Shown in pieces: positions 26,117-36,266 of a stretch of DNA of 64,000 bases. Location: positions 930,001-994,000 of the forward strand of contig CAVVFA010000001.1 in the NCBI GenBank assembly GCA_963747345.1. Direction: 5' to 3'. This stretch comes from GCA-2746795 sp963747345. GTDB taxonomy: Bacteria > Chloroflexota > Anaerolineae > Promineifilales > Promineifilaceae. The position numbers and the translations under genes were made by a program. The notes beneath the pieces are model-generated. The model saw only the letters and a program-made list of their open reading frames with translations, was not told where the DNA came from and searched no databases. Positions within the stretch are counted from its first letter, which is position 1. Each line of letters opens with the position of its first letter.

Positions 26117-27073
26117 ATGTCATCACAATCAACCCTTACACGCGGGTACACTGTTGCCCTGATTAGCGCGGTTATTTTATCGACAACGGCCGTTTTCATC
26201 CGTTACCTCACCCAAACCTACGCCATCGAACCACTCGTGTTGGCATTCTGGCGAGCCTTGTTCGTTGTCTTGACGCTGCTCCTGGCATTGGGATTGCTCA
26301 AGCCTGCTTTGTTGCGTGTCCCGCGAATCAATCTGCCATATCTGGTTGTTTATGGACTGGTACTTGCCGCGTTCAATTCCTTGTGGACATTGTCGGTGGC
26401 GCAAAATGGGGCGGCTGTGGCGACTGTTTTGGTTTATTGCTCAGCGGCGTTTACGACATTGCTTGGTTGGTGGTTCCTAAAAGAACGTCTTGATTGGGGC
26501 AAAATCATCGCGGTTATTCTTTGCTTGGCTGGCTGTGTTCTTGTTTCCGGGGCGCTGAATCCATCGGTATGGCAGACGAATTTGCTGGGTATTTTGGCCG
26601 GTGTGCTATCTGGACTGGGGTACGCCGTTTACAGTTTGATGGGACGGTCTGCATCCCAACGCGGACTCAACCCGTGGACGACATTGCTCTATACCTTTGG
26701 TTTTGCCACCGCGTTCTTATTGCTCCTCAACTTACTGCCAGGCGATTTCATACCTGGAACAGCATCTCAACCATCTGATTTCTTCGTATTGGGCAAGTCA
26801 GTGACCGGTTGGGGAGTGCTGTTCTTGTTAGCCGCTGGCCCAACTGTGATGGGGTTTGGCCTCTATAATGTGGCCTTAAGCTTACTTCCCGCCAGCATTG
26901 TTAATCTGATTTTGACGACGGAACCAGTGTTCACGGCCGTTTTAGCCATCATCTTGTTGGGTGAACGGTTAACCATGCTCCAGTTGATTGGCAGTCTGCT
27001 GATTATGAGTGGGGTATTGTTTTTACGTTTATATGAGGGGCGCATGGCAAAAATACAAGGAGTCGCCGTATGA
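26117..27073 (+). CDS. EamA/DMT-family transporter
   Basis: Ten predicted membrane helices form two EamA repeats (about 10-145 and 155-305). Family hallmarks are AFWRALFVVLTLL after helix 1, and LLTTEPVFTAVLAIILLGE, the conserved E-P-V motif, in the second repeat. Such proteins export amino acids or other small metabolites. The stop overlaps the next gene's start (ATGA), so the two are translated together. Confidence 0.88.
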   Translation: MSSQSTLTRGYTVALISAVILSTTAVFIRYLTQTYAIEPLVLAFWRALFVVLTLLLALGLLKPALLRVPRINLPYLVVYGLVLAAFNSLWTLSVAQNGAAVATVLVYCSAAFTTLLGWWFLKERLDWGKIIAVILCLAGCVLVSGALNPSVWQTNLLGILAGVLSGLGYAVYSLMGRSASQRGLNPWTTLLYTFGFATAFLLLLNLLPGDFIPGTASQPSDFFVLGKSVTGWGVLFLLAAGPTVMGFGLYNVALSLLPASIVNLILTTEPVFTAVLAIILLGERLTMLQLIGSLLIMSGVLFLRLYEGRMAKIQGVAV

Positions 27074-27615
27074 TTCTTGAAACCCAACGCCTAAAACTAC
27101 GCCCCTTCCAAAAATCAGACCTCGACTCATTCGTCGCCTATCGGTCTGACCCGGAAGTCGCTCGCTACCAGAGCTGGGATGCGCCGTACCCCGTGGAAAA
27201 AGCGGCGGCCTTCATCGAAGATATGGCACAGTCAACGCCAGACACACATGGAAATTGGTATCAGTTTGCGGTGGAATTGAAAGAAACGGGAGCCATGATC
27301 GGCGATTGTACCTTTCATACCTTGCTCGAAGATAACCGGCAGGCTGAAATTGGATTTTCATTTGCGCGTCGTTATCAAGGAGTTGGTTATGCCACCGAAG
27401 CCGTTCAGCGACTGCTGGACTACCTGTTTGCTGACTTGGCATTACATCGGGTGCAAGCGATTTGTGATGTGGAGAATACCGCGTCGGCACGCTTGTTAGA
27501 ACGGGTTGGGATGCGGCGCGAGGCGCATTTTGTAGACAATAGCTGGTTCAAAGGGGCTTGGAGCAGCGAGTATGTGTATGCACTTTTGCAGTACGAATGG
27601 TTGACATTCAAGTAG
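27070..27615 (+). CDS. RimJ/RimL-type GNAT acetyltransferase
   Basis: ETQRLKLRPFQKSDLD at the N-terminus and GFSFARRYQGVGYATEAV plus NTASARLLERVGMRREA are typical of ribosomal-protein-alanine or aminoglycoside-type acetyltransferases. The length (181) is usual. It is translationally coupled to the DMT transporter, which suggests detoxification of a common compound by acetylation and export. Confidence 0.88.
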   Translation: MILETQRLKLRPFQKSDLDSFVAYRSDPEVARYQSWDAPYPVEKAAAFIEDMAQSTPDTHGNWYQFAVELKETGAMIGDCTFHTLLEDNRQAEIGFSFARRYQGVGYATEAVQRLLDYLFADLALHRVQAICDVENTASARLLERVGMRREAHFVDNSWFKGAWSSEYVYALLQYEWLTFK

Positions 27616-27633
27616 CGCTTCTGGAAGAAATCA

Positions 27634-28817
27634 ATGACATCGTTTCTAAAGGCTAACGGGAAATTACTCGTCATTCTGATCGGGTTTGTTACAGCGGCGC
27701 TGTTTTATACTGTGAAGATTCCCCCCGGGGAAGGCGTCGATGAAATTGCTCATTTCCAATATGTTCTTTTTATTCAGAACCGTAAGAAACTGCCTGTTCA
27801 ACCAACTCAAATAGGCGAACCTGTTGAGGTGATAATGGGACATCACCCACCTCTATACTATGCGCTCCTTGCCCTTCTCCTCCCACAACAAGATATGAGT
27901 GGCATGAGCAAAGCCTTTCGGGCGAATCCCCATTTTGTGTGGGCAGAGAATGAAGGCGAAAATGGTTGGAATGTCATGCTTCACGCCGGGCAAGATGAGT
28001 TTCCGGGAGAAGGTGTTGTGCGCACGCTCTATCTCGCGCGGATGTGGGGAATTGTGCTGGGGTGGTGGTGATATTTTCTATTTACCAAGCGGCCAAATGG
28101 GCGTTTCCGACGATTGCTTGGCTGCCTGTGTTGATAACGGCCGTTATCGCCTTCAATCCCTCCTTCATCTACATGAGTACCACCATCCACCACGACATCC
28201 TGCAAGCCACATGGTTCGCCCTTGGCACCTGGGGCATCATGCGTTACACCCGCCAGCGCACCCCCTATGACGCCTTCATCTTCGGCCTGTTAGTCGGTTG
28301 CGCGATATTAACAAAAGTGAGCGGCATCGTATTAGGTTTAGGCGTCGCTGTTGTCATCATTGTCCGTGCGTGGCAGGCGCATAACTGGCGCCTATTTTGG
28401 CGAGATGGCATCATATCAGGGGGCATAGCCTTTCTTATCGCGGGGTGGTGGTTCATCAGAAACCAGGTTTTATATGGCGATCTACTCGGCTGGAACGCAT
28501 ATCGTATTATTTTCCACTTCAATCTTCGCCCAGAACCCTCCCAAATATTAGGATTTCAAGACTTCTTTCGGCAGTCTAGCCGTAATTTTTGGGGTGGGTT
28601 TGGCTTTAGAGGGGGAACGGCAACGCCAACATCCACATGGCAAAAAACGCAAACCTGGAGAGATGCTTACCCGTTATTGTTGCCCGATGATTTGCCCGAT
28701 GGCACGTATACCTTGCAAATCGGCATGTACGATTGGCCTGCCGTTGAGCGGTTGCCCATTGAAAATGCCGATCAAAATGTTTTGAAGTTAGGCACAATCA
28801 CAATTGTTTCTGAATAA
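27634..28817 (+). CDS. GT39-like membrane glycosyltransferase, frameshifted and internally shortened
   Basis: The N-terminal part has a membrane helix and the acidic loop GEGVDEIAHFQYVLF typical of dolichyl-phosphate-mannose-type glycosyltransferases. Near 28062 the frame breaks where GGGG seems to lack one G; the next frame gives VVVIFSIYQAAKWAFP and further helices. After about residue 315 the helices stop and the protein passes directly to a beta-rich ending (LLLPDDLPDGTYTLQIGMYDW) that normally follows many more helices. Either there was an internal deletion or this is a short paralog. Function as an active enzyme is doubtful. Confidence 0.65.
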
Positions 28818-28823
28818 TAATAG

Positions 28824-28856
28824 GGCGTGATGCACTTCAGATATGTGCATCACGCC
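28824..28856. terminator. Hairpin between convergent genes
   Basis: GGCGTGATGCAC and GTGCATCACGCC are exact 12-base arms with a nine-base loop, midway between the ends of the glycosyltransferase and acyl-CoA dehydrogenase genes. T runs are poor. Confidence 0.75.
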
Positions 28857-28869
28857 GTATAAGTATCAC

Positions 28870-30024
28870 TTACTTTTTGAACAGTTCACGCACCACAATA
28901 TTGCGCTGAATCTGACTCGTGCCTTCGTAAATCTGGAAAATCTTCGCATCACGCATCAGCTTCTCCACCGGATACTCACACATGTAGCCATAGCCGCCAA
29001 ACACCTGCACCGCTTCTGTCGTGATTTTCATCGCCGCATCGGCCGCATACGCCTTGCCAAACGAAGAAATCATCGTGTCTGCCTGCCCATTGTCCACCGA
29101 CCAGGCTGATTTGTGAACGAGCAACCGTGCCGCTTCCAGTTCCATCGCCATATCCGCAATTTTGTGGCCGATGGCTTGGTATTGCCAGATTGGTTGTCCC
29201 ATGGAGGTGCGCTCTTTGGCGTATTTGATGGATTCTTCCAACGCCCGCCGCGCTACGCCCAAGGCTCCAGCCGCTGTGGCTGGCCGACTGCGGTCGAACA
29301 CCTTCATGGCGGTGATGAAACCGGTGCCTTCGGCGCCAAGCCGGTGCGTTTCTGGCACTTTCACGCCATCAAAAATGACTTCGGCCGTATCAGAAGCATG
29401 TTGGCCTAATTTATCAAACGGTTTACCCACGCTCACGCCTTCCCAATCACGCTCGACGATGAAGCAGCTCATCCCTTTGTAGCGTACATCCGGGTCGGTA
29501 TAAGCAAAAACAGTGAAGAAATTGGCAACGGTTGCGCCTGTGATGAACGTTTTGCTGCCGTCGAGAATGTAATGGTCGCCATCTTTGCGAGCTTTGGTTT
29601 TGATACCAGCCACGTCAGAGCCAGCTTCGGGTTCGGTGAGGCAGTAGGCGGCCATTTGCCCATCAGCTAAACGGCCGCAGTATTCTTGTTTTTGTGCTTC
29701 ACTGCCCGCAATGAGGATGGGCAGAATCGCCAACCCGTTGACGCCTATTGCCGTACTCATACCAGAGCAGCCCCAGGCCAATTCTTCGGTGACGAGGCAC
29801 TCTTCCAATAAGCTCAAACCGAGACCGCCATATTCCTCAGGAATGCTCATGGTTGTCAGGCCCATTTCTTGCGCTTTTTTGATGACAGGCCAGGGGTAAT
29901 CGTGGGTTTTGTCGTAATGTTCAGCGACTGGAGCCATCTCGTTTTTGGCAAAATCACGGGCTAATAATTGGATTTCACGCTGTTCTTCAGTCAGTCCAAA
30001 GCTAATACCACCATTGTCACTCAT
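28870..30024 (-). CDS. Acyl-CoA dehydrogenase
   Basis: A 384-residue flavoprotein with YCLTEPEAGSDVAG (FAD/substrate loop), FITGATVANFF, and the catalytic Glu in IYEGTSQIQR near the C-terminus, the position used by short/medium-chain enzymes. It introduces the 2,3-double bond in fatty acid or branched-chain acyl-CoA oxidation and passes electrons to ETF. AGGAG precedes the ATG. No other beta-oxidation gene adjoins it. Confidence 0.93.
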   Translation of the reverse strand: MSDNGGISFGLTEEQREIQLLARDFAKNEMAPVAEHYDKTHDYPWPVIKKAQEMGLTTMSIPEEYGGLGLSLLEECLVTEELAWGCSGMSTAIGVNGLAILPILIAGSEAQKQEYCGRLADGQMAAYCLTEPEAGSDVAGIKTKARKDGDHYILDGSKTFITGATVANFFTVFAYTDPDVRYKGMSCFIVERDWEGVSVGKPFDKLGQHASDTAEVIFDGVKVPETHRLGAEGTGFITAMKVFDRSRPATAAGALGVARRALEESIKYAKERTSMGQPIWQYQAIGHKIADMAMELEAARLLVHKSAWSVDNGQADTMISSFGKAYAADAAMKITTEAVQVFGGYGYMCEYPVEKLMRDAKIFQIYEGTSQIQRNIVVRELFKK

Positions 30025-30161
30025 AGTTTTGAATCTCCTAGGCTATGCTCAAGGCTTTGTTGGAGCATAACACGACTTGTGCCTTGTAGTGCAGGATGCT
30101 GGGAGCGGCTCCCTGCCTCCAGGACGAAATTAAACGATTTGATAGTGGGTAAAGACGGAGA

Positions 30162-30707
30162 TTACTCGTCCCCGTTTTCTTCGGTTTCGTTGGGATTTTC
30201 TTTTGCGAGGTGGAAATTTTCCACTTTTTGCAGGTCGATGGTCATGACGCCATCGACACGCCCTGTATCGACGACGGCGGCACGGGGGATGGTGCCATTG
30301 TCGGCGACGGGGCCTTCGATGTGGACGCGGGCGAGGGAAAAGCCATCTACTTCACCTTCTTCGCCGACGATAATATCGCCGATGATGCCTACTTTGGTGC
30401 CGCCTGGGGTATCAACGCCACGACCGCGTAGTTTGTCTAGTCGCTGCCAGTTGTCTATATCTTTGATTTCTTTGTTATCGGTTTCAACATCGGCATTTTT
30501 GACGAGGATGGCATCAATACCAAATACAACCACATTGTCTCGTTGGATGAGTTTGTCTTTGCGCCCAATGAGACCTTCTGAACCGGTGTAGATGCCGGTA
30601 ACCCAGTAGAGGTCTTTGTTGACGTATAAATCTTTGGCATAGCCGACTAAACGGCCGTCTGTGACGCTGATAATTGGTTTCCCGGTGAGATCTTTACCTA
30701 AACGCAT
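30162..30707 (-). CDS. Protein with two PRC-barrel domains
   Basis: Two PRC-barrel units are seen (about 1-75, MRLGKDLTGKPIISV..GRLVGYAKDL; and about 95-160, GTKVGIIGDIIVGEEGEVDGF). The start at 30707 has AAGGAAGGAAA upstream; a longer frame to 30797 lacks one. The C-terminal tail is acidic. PRC barrels occur in RimM and photosynthetic reaction-centre H subunits and mediate protein contacts. Role unknown. Confidence 0.82.
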   Translation of the reverse strand: MRLGKDLTGKPIISVTDGRLVGYAKDLYVNKDLYWVTGIYTGSEGLIGRKDKLIQRDNVVVFGIDAILVKNADVETDNKEIKDIDNWQRLDKLRGRGVDTPGGTKVGIIGDIIVGEEGEVDGFSLARVHIEGPVADNGTIPRAAVVDTGRVDGVMTIDLQKVENFHLAKENPNETEENGDE

Positions 30708-30887
30708 GAGTTTCCTTCCTTTATGTATGGTCTGAAATCGCAGTGTTGGCATTCCCCTGCATCCACTTATTAAAATTATAATGCCAGATTCAATCAATGC
30801 AACCGTTTTTCAAACAACTGTTAGAATTTATGCTTATGAAGGATTTTGGGCATGGTTCAAAAAGCTTAACAATGTCCTATGCAATTT

Positions 30888-30943
30888 GTAGCCGCGGCAT
30901 CCTTGCCGTGTTTACACCTGCGCGGCAAGGATGCCGCGGCTAC
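30888..30943. repeat. Perfect 21-bp inverted repeat, GCAAGGATGCC family
   Basis: Arms 30888-30908 and 30923-30943 are exact inverted repeats around a 14-base loop. A half copy with matching flank is at 21185-21237. It lies 8 bases from the end of the HIT gene and may terminate it. Confidence 0.88.
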
Positions 30944-30950
30944 TCGCAAA

Positions 30951-31295
30951 TCAGCTTGCTAGCATGGGGCCTAACGGCCGTCCGCCAATGAGGTGCATGT
31001 GGAGGTGGAAGACTTCTTGTCCGCCGTGCGCGTTGCAGTTGATGAGGAGCCGGTAGCCGTTCTCCGCGATGCCTGCTTCCGCCGCTAGTTTCTGTGCCAC
31101 CAGGAGCAACTTCCCCGCGACCATCTGATCCGCTTCCGTTAGATCATTGACGGTGGGAATGACTTTGTTTGGCACAATTAAAATGTGGATGGGTGCTTGC
31201 GGGTTAATATCCCGAAATGCTGTCACATCTTCATCTTGGTAGACAATATCCCCTGGTATCTCGCCGCTGATAATCTTTGCAAAAAGCGTTGTCAT
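30951..31295 (-). CDS. HIT-family (HINT-like) nucleotide hydrolase
   Basis: The histidine triad is FHLHMHLIGG near the C-terminus, with the N-terminal CIFAKIIS-like stretch (TLFAKIISGEIPGDIVYQDED) and AFRDINPQAPIHILIVP. The length of 114 is normal for HINT purine nucleoside phosphoramidases, which cleave AMP-N bonds. An excellent AGGAGG precedes the start. Confidence 0.93.
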   Translation of the reverse strand: MTTLFAKIISGEIPGDIVYQDEDVTAFRDINPQAPIHILIVPNKVIPTVNDLTEADQMVAGKLLLVAQKLAAEAGIAENGYRLLINCNAHGGQEVFHLHMHLIGGRPLGPMLAS

Positions 31296-31418
31296 GGTTG
31301 TTCCTCCTGAATGTTTTAAAGAGAGTAGAGAGTGGAGATTGACAGAGTTTTTACTCTCTGTTCACCAATCTCCCAATATTCCGTGCAATTTTAGCTGTTA
31401 CTGCCATGCCTCACAACC

Positions 31419-31427
31419 TGCTATAAT
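31419..31427 (+). promoter_or_regulatory. Extended -10 promoter for the first PEP-binding gene
   Basis: TGCTATAAT lies 20 bases before the ATG at 31448, leaving a very short leader. It is the same nonamer as at 10664. Confidence 0.55.
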
Positions 31428-31447
31428 TCCGCAAGAGAGAAAGTCCT

Positions 31448-33802
31448 ATGCCTACGAGACCATTACGCAGCGTCACACCCGCCATTGATATTTATATTAA
31501 ATTGGCCCAATATCCTATCCTGGCTGATCAGATTCGGGTCAATATGCGTCAGGAGTTGTTTCAACGTGGCATTATTTCTCAAGCTGATTTTGAGCAAATC
31601 GTGCGTACTCAGGCGACGGATTCGCAGCGGCGCGAAGGGCTGGGTGAATCGTTGGGCTTGGAAGAGGCTAGCATGTGGCAGCGGCGCAAAGATCGTGTCC
31701 GCGATTATTTGACGGATGCTTATTTCGCCAATAACTTGGGCAGTAGTCCGTTGTCGCGGCTCATTGACGAGGCGCTGCGTAATCTACCCTCTGCCGACCG
31801 TAGTGCGGCGCTCAATTTCAACCCGGAACTTGCGCCGTGGGAGCTGCTCTTTCGGCAAGGCGAGATTTACGAGTCGATACCTAAACCTGAACAACAAAGG
31901 ATTAAGCATCACCTTGAAGAAATTAAAGTGGTGCTTATCAAGCGGCTTATCAGTGACCAACTGCCTTTTATTGGGGTGGCGCGTAAATCGTTCACAATTG
32001 CCGACTTGCGCCATATTTATCGCAATCGTATTGGCTCCGGCAAAATTGGGGGGAAGGCGGCCGGGATGCTCTTGGCACGGCGTATTCTGGTTAAAAAAGA
32101 CCCTGAGCTTGGCCATGATATCAGCGATGCTATCCGTATTCCTGATTCTTATTTTGTGGGCACGGATGTGATTTACGATTTCCGGCTGATCAATAAGCTC
32201 ACTCATTTTATGAACCAAAAGTATCGGCCGTTGGATGAGATTCGGGATATGTACCCCAAGATTGTGGAAGCGCATCTGCAAGGGGAGTTTCCTGAGAATA
32301 TTGTGGAACAACTGCGTGATGTGCTGAACCATTTGGGTGATTCGCCGATTGTGGTGCGTTCGTCTAGTTTGCTGGAGGATAGCTTTGGCTTCTCGTTTGC
32401 CGGTAAATATGAGACGGTTTTCTGTGCCAACCAGGGTACGGAAGAAGAGAATTTAAACGCTTTGCTTGATGCGATTCGTTTGGTTTATGCGAGTACGCTT
32501 AACCCGGATGCAATCCTGTATCGGCGCAAAAATGGCATGATTGATTATGATGAACGGATGGCGGTTTTGATTCAACGGGTGCAAGGGGTGCGAAACGGCC
32601 GTTATTTCTTTCCCACAATCGCTGGTGTTGGCTTTAGTGAAAACCCATTCCGTTGGAACCCCAAAATTAGGCGGGAAGACGGGTTTCTGCGCATGGTGTG
32701 GGGGTTGGGAACCCGGGCTGTGGCGCGTGTTTCCAGCGACTACCCGCGTATGATCGCCCTCAGCCATCCGCAACTGCGCCCTGAGACAGATTCCAAACTC
32801 ATTCGCCAATACTCCCAATCATTTATCGACGTCATCGACCTGGAAGCCAACGACTTTAAAACCATGTCGGTCAACGACCTGCTAGATGCCGATTACCCCG
32901 AATTGCGTTACATTGCTTCCGTCGATAATGGCGATTACCTGCAAGAACTCGTTTCCGCCGCTTCAGCCAACGGCGATACCCACTTCATCCTCACCTTCAA
33001 CTACCTTACCCGCGACCGCAACTTCGTCAAGCTGTTCCGGCTGGCGCTGCGCCGCCTGGAAGAAGCGTATCAGCGCCCGGTTGACATTGAGTTTACCTTA
33101 GACATCATCCCCAACTATCCCTATCCAGACTACATACTCAACGTGCTGCAATGTCGCCCACTCAGCCAGCGTAAAGAGGGCGGTATCATCGAGTTCCCAG
33201 AAAATATTCCGGCCGAAGACACCCTGTTTACATCCGATAATTTGGTTCCAGACGGCAAGGTTTCTGGTATTCGCTACGTTATTTACGTAGACCCTGAGGT
33301 GTACAAGCGCATTCCCGACATCACCGCTAAAAAAGAGTTGGGACGGGCGATTGGGCGCTTGAATAAACGGTTAGAAGATGAAAAGTTTATTCTTATTGGG
33401 CCAGGGCGCTGGGGGAGTGTGAACCTGGACTTAGGGGTTCATGTTACTTACGGTGACATTTACAATACCAAGGTACTCATCGAAATGGCGGTAGCGGCCG
33501 AAGGGCAAAAAGCTGAATTTTCATATGGTACGCACTTTTTCCAGGATTTGGTGGAATCTGGTATTTATTCTCTTGCTTTGCAACTGGGAAACGGCGAAGC
33601 TCAATTTGACCGAGATTTTTTCTTGAACGCCTCCAACTGCCTGGCTGACTTATCGCCTGATGATGCCGATTTAAGCCCTTATTTACATGTGGTTGATCTG
33701 GCGACTGCTACCCACAACAGACGCATGAAAATTGTGATGGATGGTTCCGTAGATAAAGCCATTGGCTATTTAGTTGAGCCAAAGTCTACACAAGGGATTT
33801 AA
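31448..33802 (+). CDS. PEP/pyruvate-binding domain protein, paralog 1
   Basis: This 784-residue protein has a helical N-terminal part (1-190, unlike known domains to me) and then a PPDK_N-type ATP-grasp domain: GSGKIGGKAAGMLLA matches the start of PEP synthase, and IVVRSSSLLEDSFGFSFAGK matches its VRSSA-x-ED-x-FAG motif. The rest carries WGLGTRAV and GPGRWGS motifs. It lacks the phospho-histidine swivel domain (TxGGxxSH) and the PEP-binding barrel, so it cannot be a complete PEP synthase or pyruvate phosphate dikinase. It may use ATP to phosphorylate another substrate or protein. The next gene is a close paralog, and pdxH ends the operon. Confidence 0.82.
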   Translation: MPTRPLRSVTPAIDIYIKLAQYPILADQIRVNMRQELFQRGIISQADFEQIVRTQATDSQRREGLGESLGLEEASMWQRRKDRVRDYLTDAYFANNLGSSPLSRLIDEALRNLPSADRSAALNFNPELAPWELLFRQGEIYESIPKPEQQRIKHHLEEIKVVLIKRLISDQLPFIGVARKSFTIADLRHIYRNRIGSGKIGGKAAGMLLARRILVKKDPELGHDISDAIRIPDSYFVGTDVIYDFRLINKLTHFMNQKYRPLDEIRDMYPKIVEAHLQGEFPENIVEQLRDVLNHLGDSPIVVRSSSLLEDSFGFSFAGKYETVFCANQGTEEENLNALLDAIRLVYASTLNPDAILYRRKNGMIDYDERMAVLIQRVQGVRNGRYFFPTIAGVGFSENPFRWNPKIRREDGFLRMVWGLGTRAVARVSSDYPRMIALSHPQLRPETDSKLIRQYSQSFIDVIDLEANDFKTMSVNDLLDADYPELRYIASVDNGDYLQELVSAASANGDTHFILTFNYLTRDRNFVKLFRLALRRLEEAYQRPVDIEFTLDIIPNYPYPDYILNVLQCRPLSQRKEGGIIEFPENIPAEDTLFTSDNLVPDGKVSGIRYVIYVDPEVYKRIPDITAKKELGRAIGRLNKRLEDEKFILIGPGRWGSVNLDLGVHVTYGDIYNTKVLIEMAVAAEGQKAEFSYGTHFFQDLVESGIYSLALQLGNGEAQFDRDFFLNASNCLADLSPDDADLSPYLHVVDLATATHNRRMKIVMDGSVDKAIGYLVEPKSTQGI

Positions 33803-33887
33803 GGTTTCCGGCGAAAGAAGGCACGATGATGGTAGCAATTGTATTGCCGCAATTTTAACTGCTGGCTGGCTTAAAACGAGGTCACGT

Positions 33888-36264
33888 ATGGACTATAACG
33901 ATGAACTCCGCAGCGTCACCCCAGCCATTGACACGTATATCAGGCTGGCTCAGTTTCCTGTGCTCAGTGACAAAATTCGTAAACGGATGCGTCGGGAACT
34001 TTTCCGGCGGGGCATTGTCGCCAAAGCGGATTTTTATCAGGAAATTCGCAAAATGGCGATGGATTCCCAACGGCGTGAAGGGTTGTTGGATCCGTTTGAG
34101 CGAAGAAGAAGCGGTCATCTGGCAGACTCGCAAAGACCGCATCCGTGATTTTCATACGGACGCCCTGTTTTCCAATAACCTCGGTATTTCTTTGCTGAAC
34201 CAAATTATCGAAGAAGTGCTGGCCGAACAACCTGCGCCGTCTAATTCCATTGAATTAACATTTAATCCAGAAATTGCGCCGTGGGAACTGCTGTTTCGGC
34301 AGGGGGAAATCTATGAGGCCATGGCTACGGGTGATCAGGAGCAGATTCAGCATCATCTGGATGAGATTAAAGTGGTGTTGATTAAGCGTATGATCAGCGA
34401 TCAACTGCCCTATATTGGCGTGGCGCGTAAAATCTTTTCAATTGCGGATCTGCGTAAAATTTATCGACGACGTATTGGCGGGGGCAAAATCGGGGGGAAG
34501 GCGGCCGGCATGATGCTGGCGTACAAAATTTTGCAGCAAACTGATCCCAAGTTTGGCCTCGATATTAGCCAGCATGTGGGGATTCCCGATACCTATTTTA
34601 TAGGGACAGAGGTTATTTATGATTTCTATCTCCTGAATAATCTGTCTGATTTGATGAACCAAAAATATCGTTCATTGCAAGAAACACAGCTTGAGTATCC
34701 AGAGATTGTGGAGGCTCATTTGCAAGGTGAATTCCCAGAAGATATTTTGGATGAACTGAATACGTTCCTCTTGAAAATGGGTGATAATCCCATCATTGTG
34801 CGTTCCTCGAGTTTGCTGGAAGATAATTTTGGCACGGCGTTTGCGGGTAAATATGACAGCTATTTTTGCCCGAATCAAGGTACGCATGAGGAGAATTTGA
34901 AGGCGTTGTTGGATGCGATTCGGCGGGTGTTTGCTTGTACGCTGAACCCGAATGCGCTGGAGTATCGCAGCCGGCATGGCATGACGGATTATGATGAACG
35001 GATGGGTGTGCTGTTGCAGCGGGTGGAGGGGGAGAGAAACGGCCGTTACTACTATCCAACATTAGCGGGCGTTGGTTTTAGCCAGAATCCCTATCGGTGG
35101 AACCCACGCATTAAGCGGGAAGACGGCTTTTTACGGCTGGTTTGGGGGCTGGGAACCCGCGCCGTGGATCGTGTTGACCGTGATTACCCGCGTATGATCA
35201 GCTTAAGCCATCCCCAACTGCGCCCAGAAACGACGGCGGCGGCCGTGCGCCAGCATTCTCAATGGTATGTGGATGTGGTTGATCTGGAAGATAATCAATT
35301 CAAAACGTTACCCGTGCGCCAGGTGCTTGATGAGTCGTATCCCCAACTGCGTCTCATCGCTTCTTTGGATGAACGGGAATACATGCAAGAAATCTTTTCT
35401 TCGGGTGGGTTGGATGATAACAGTAAATATGTCCTCACCTTCGACAAGCTCACCAAAGATCGCAAATTCATAGATTTGATGCGCCATGCGCTGCAACGTC
35501 TTGAAAAATTATACAAAACACCCGTCGATATCGAGTTTGTCGTGGAAGCCACTAATGATGACGGCCCCCATTACCAACTCAATATTGTGCAATGTCGCCC
35601 CCTGAGTCAGCGGGAGGAAGGTGCCGTTAAGATTCCTTCGGATATTCCCAAAGAAGATATTCTGTTTACCGCCCATGAACTCATTCCAGACGGCAAAGCG
35701 GAAGATATTCGTTACGTGGTTTTTGTGGATCCGGAAACCTATCGTGACATTCCAGACCATGTTACAAAGCTGGAATTAGGCCGCGCCATTAGCCGCCTTA
35801 ATCAACAATTGGCTGACGAACCTTATATTTTAATGGGGCCAGGCCGGTGGGGCAGCGCCAATCTTGATTTGGGTGTGCGTGTTGGTTATATCGACATTCA
35901 CAATACAAAGGTGCTCATTGAAATTGGTGTGCCTCAAGATGGACAAATGCCAGAGCTTTCTTATGGCACACACTTTTTGCAGGATTTGGTGGAAGCAGGT
36001 ATCTACTCGCTGCCGCTGCATTTGGGCAATGATAAAAGCAAGCTAAATTGGGAATTCTTCCGTGAATCACCCAACTGTTTGGCCGCGTTGTCGCCTGATG
36101 ATGCGGGTTTGGTGGACTATTTGCGCGTGATTGACGTAACGGCCGTTTCCGGTAATCGTCGTATCAAAATTCTCATGGATGGGGAAGCAGAAGAAGCAGT
36201 CGGATTTCTTGCGCATAGCGAAGCTGTATCCAAGAATGGGGTGGGGTCGGTTTCAAACTTCTAG
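33888..36264 (+). CDS. PEP/pyruvate-binding domain protein, paralog 2 (one frameshift)
   Basis: The start MDYNDELRSVTPAID aligns with paralog 1 (PLRSVTPAID). The frame breaks near 34093, between RREGLLDP and SEEEAVIWQTRKDRI, and then runs cleanly to 36264. All the motifs of paralog 1 recur: GGGKIGGKAAGMMLA, IIVRSSSLLEDNFGTAFAGK, WGLGTRAVDRV and GPGRWGSANLDLG. The two N-termini are about 60% identical by eye, suggesting an old tandem duplication. The histidine and PEP-barrel domains are likewise missing. The 85-base gap before it shows no terminator, so the genes are probably co-transcribed. Confidence 0.8.
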
Positions 36265-36266
36265 TC

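Noticed and set aside
33774..34148. Separate 124-residue gene
   Set aside because: It is the N-terminal part of the second PEP-binding paralog up to a single-base frame break.
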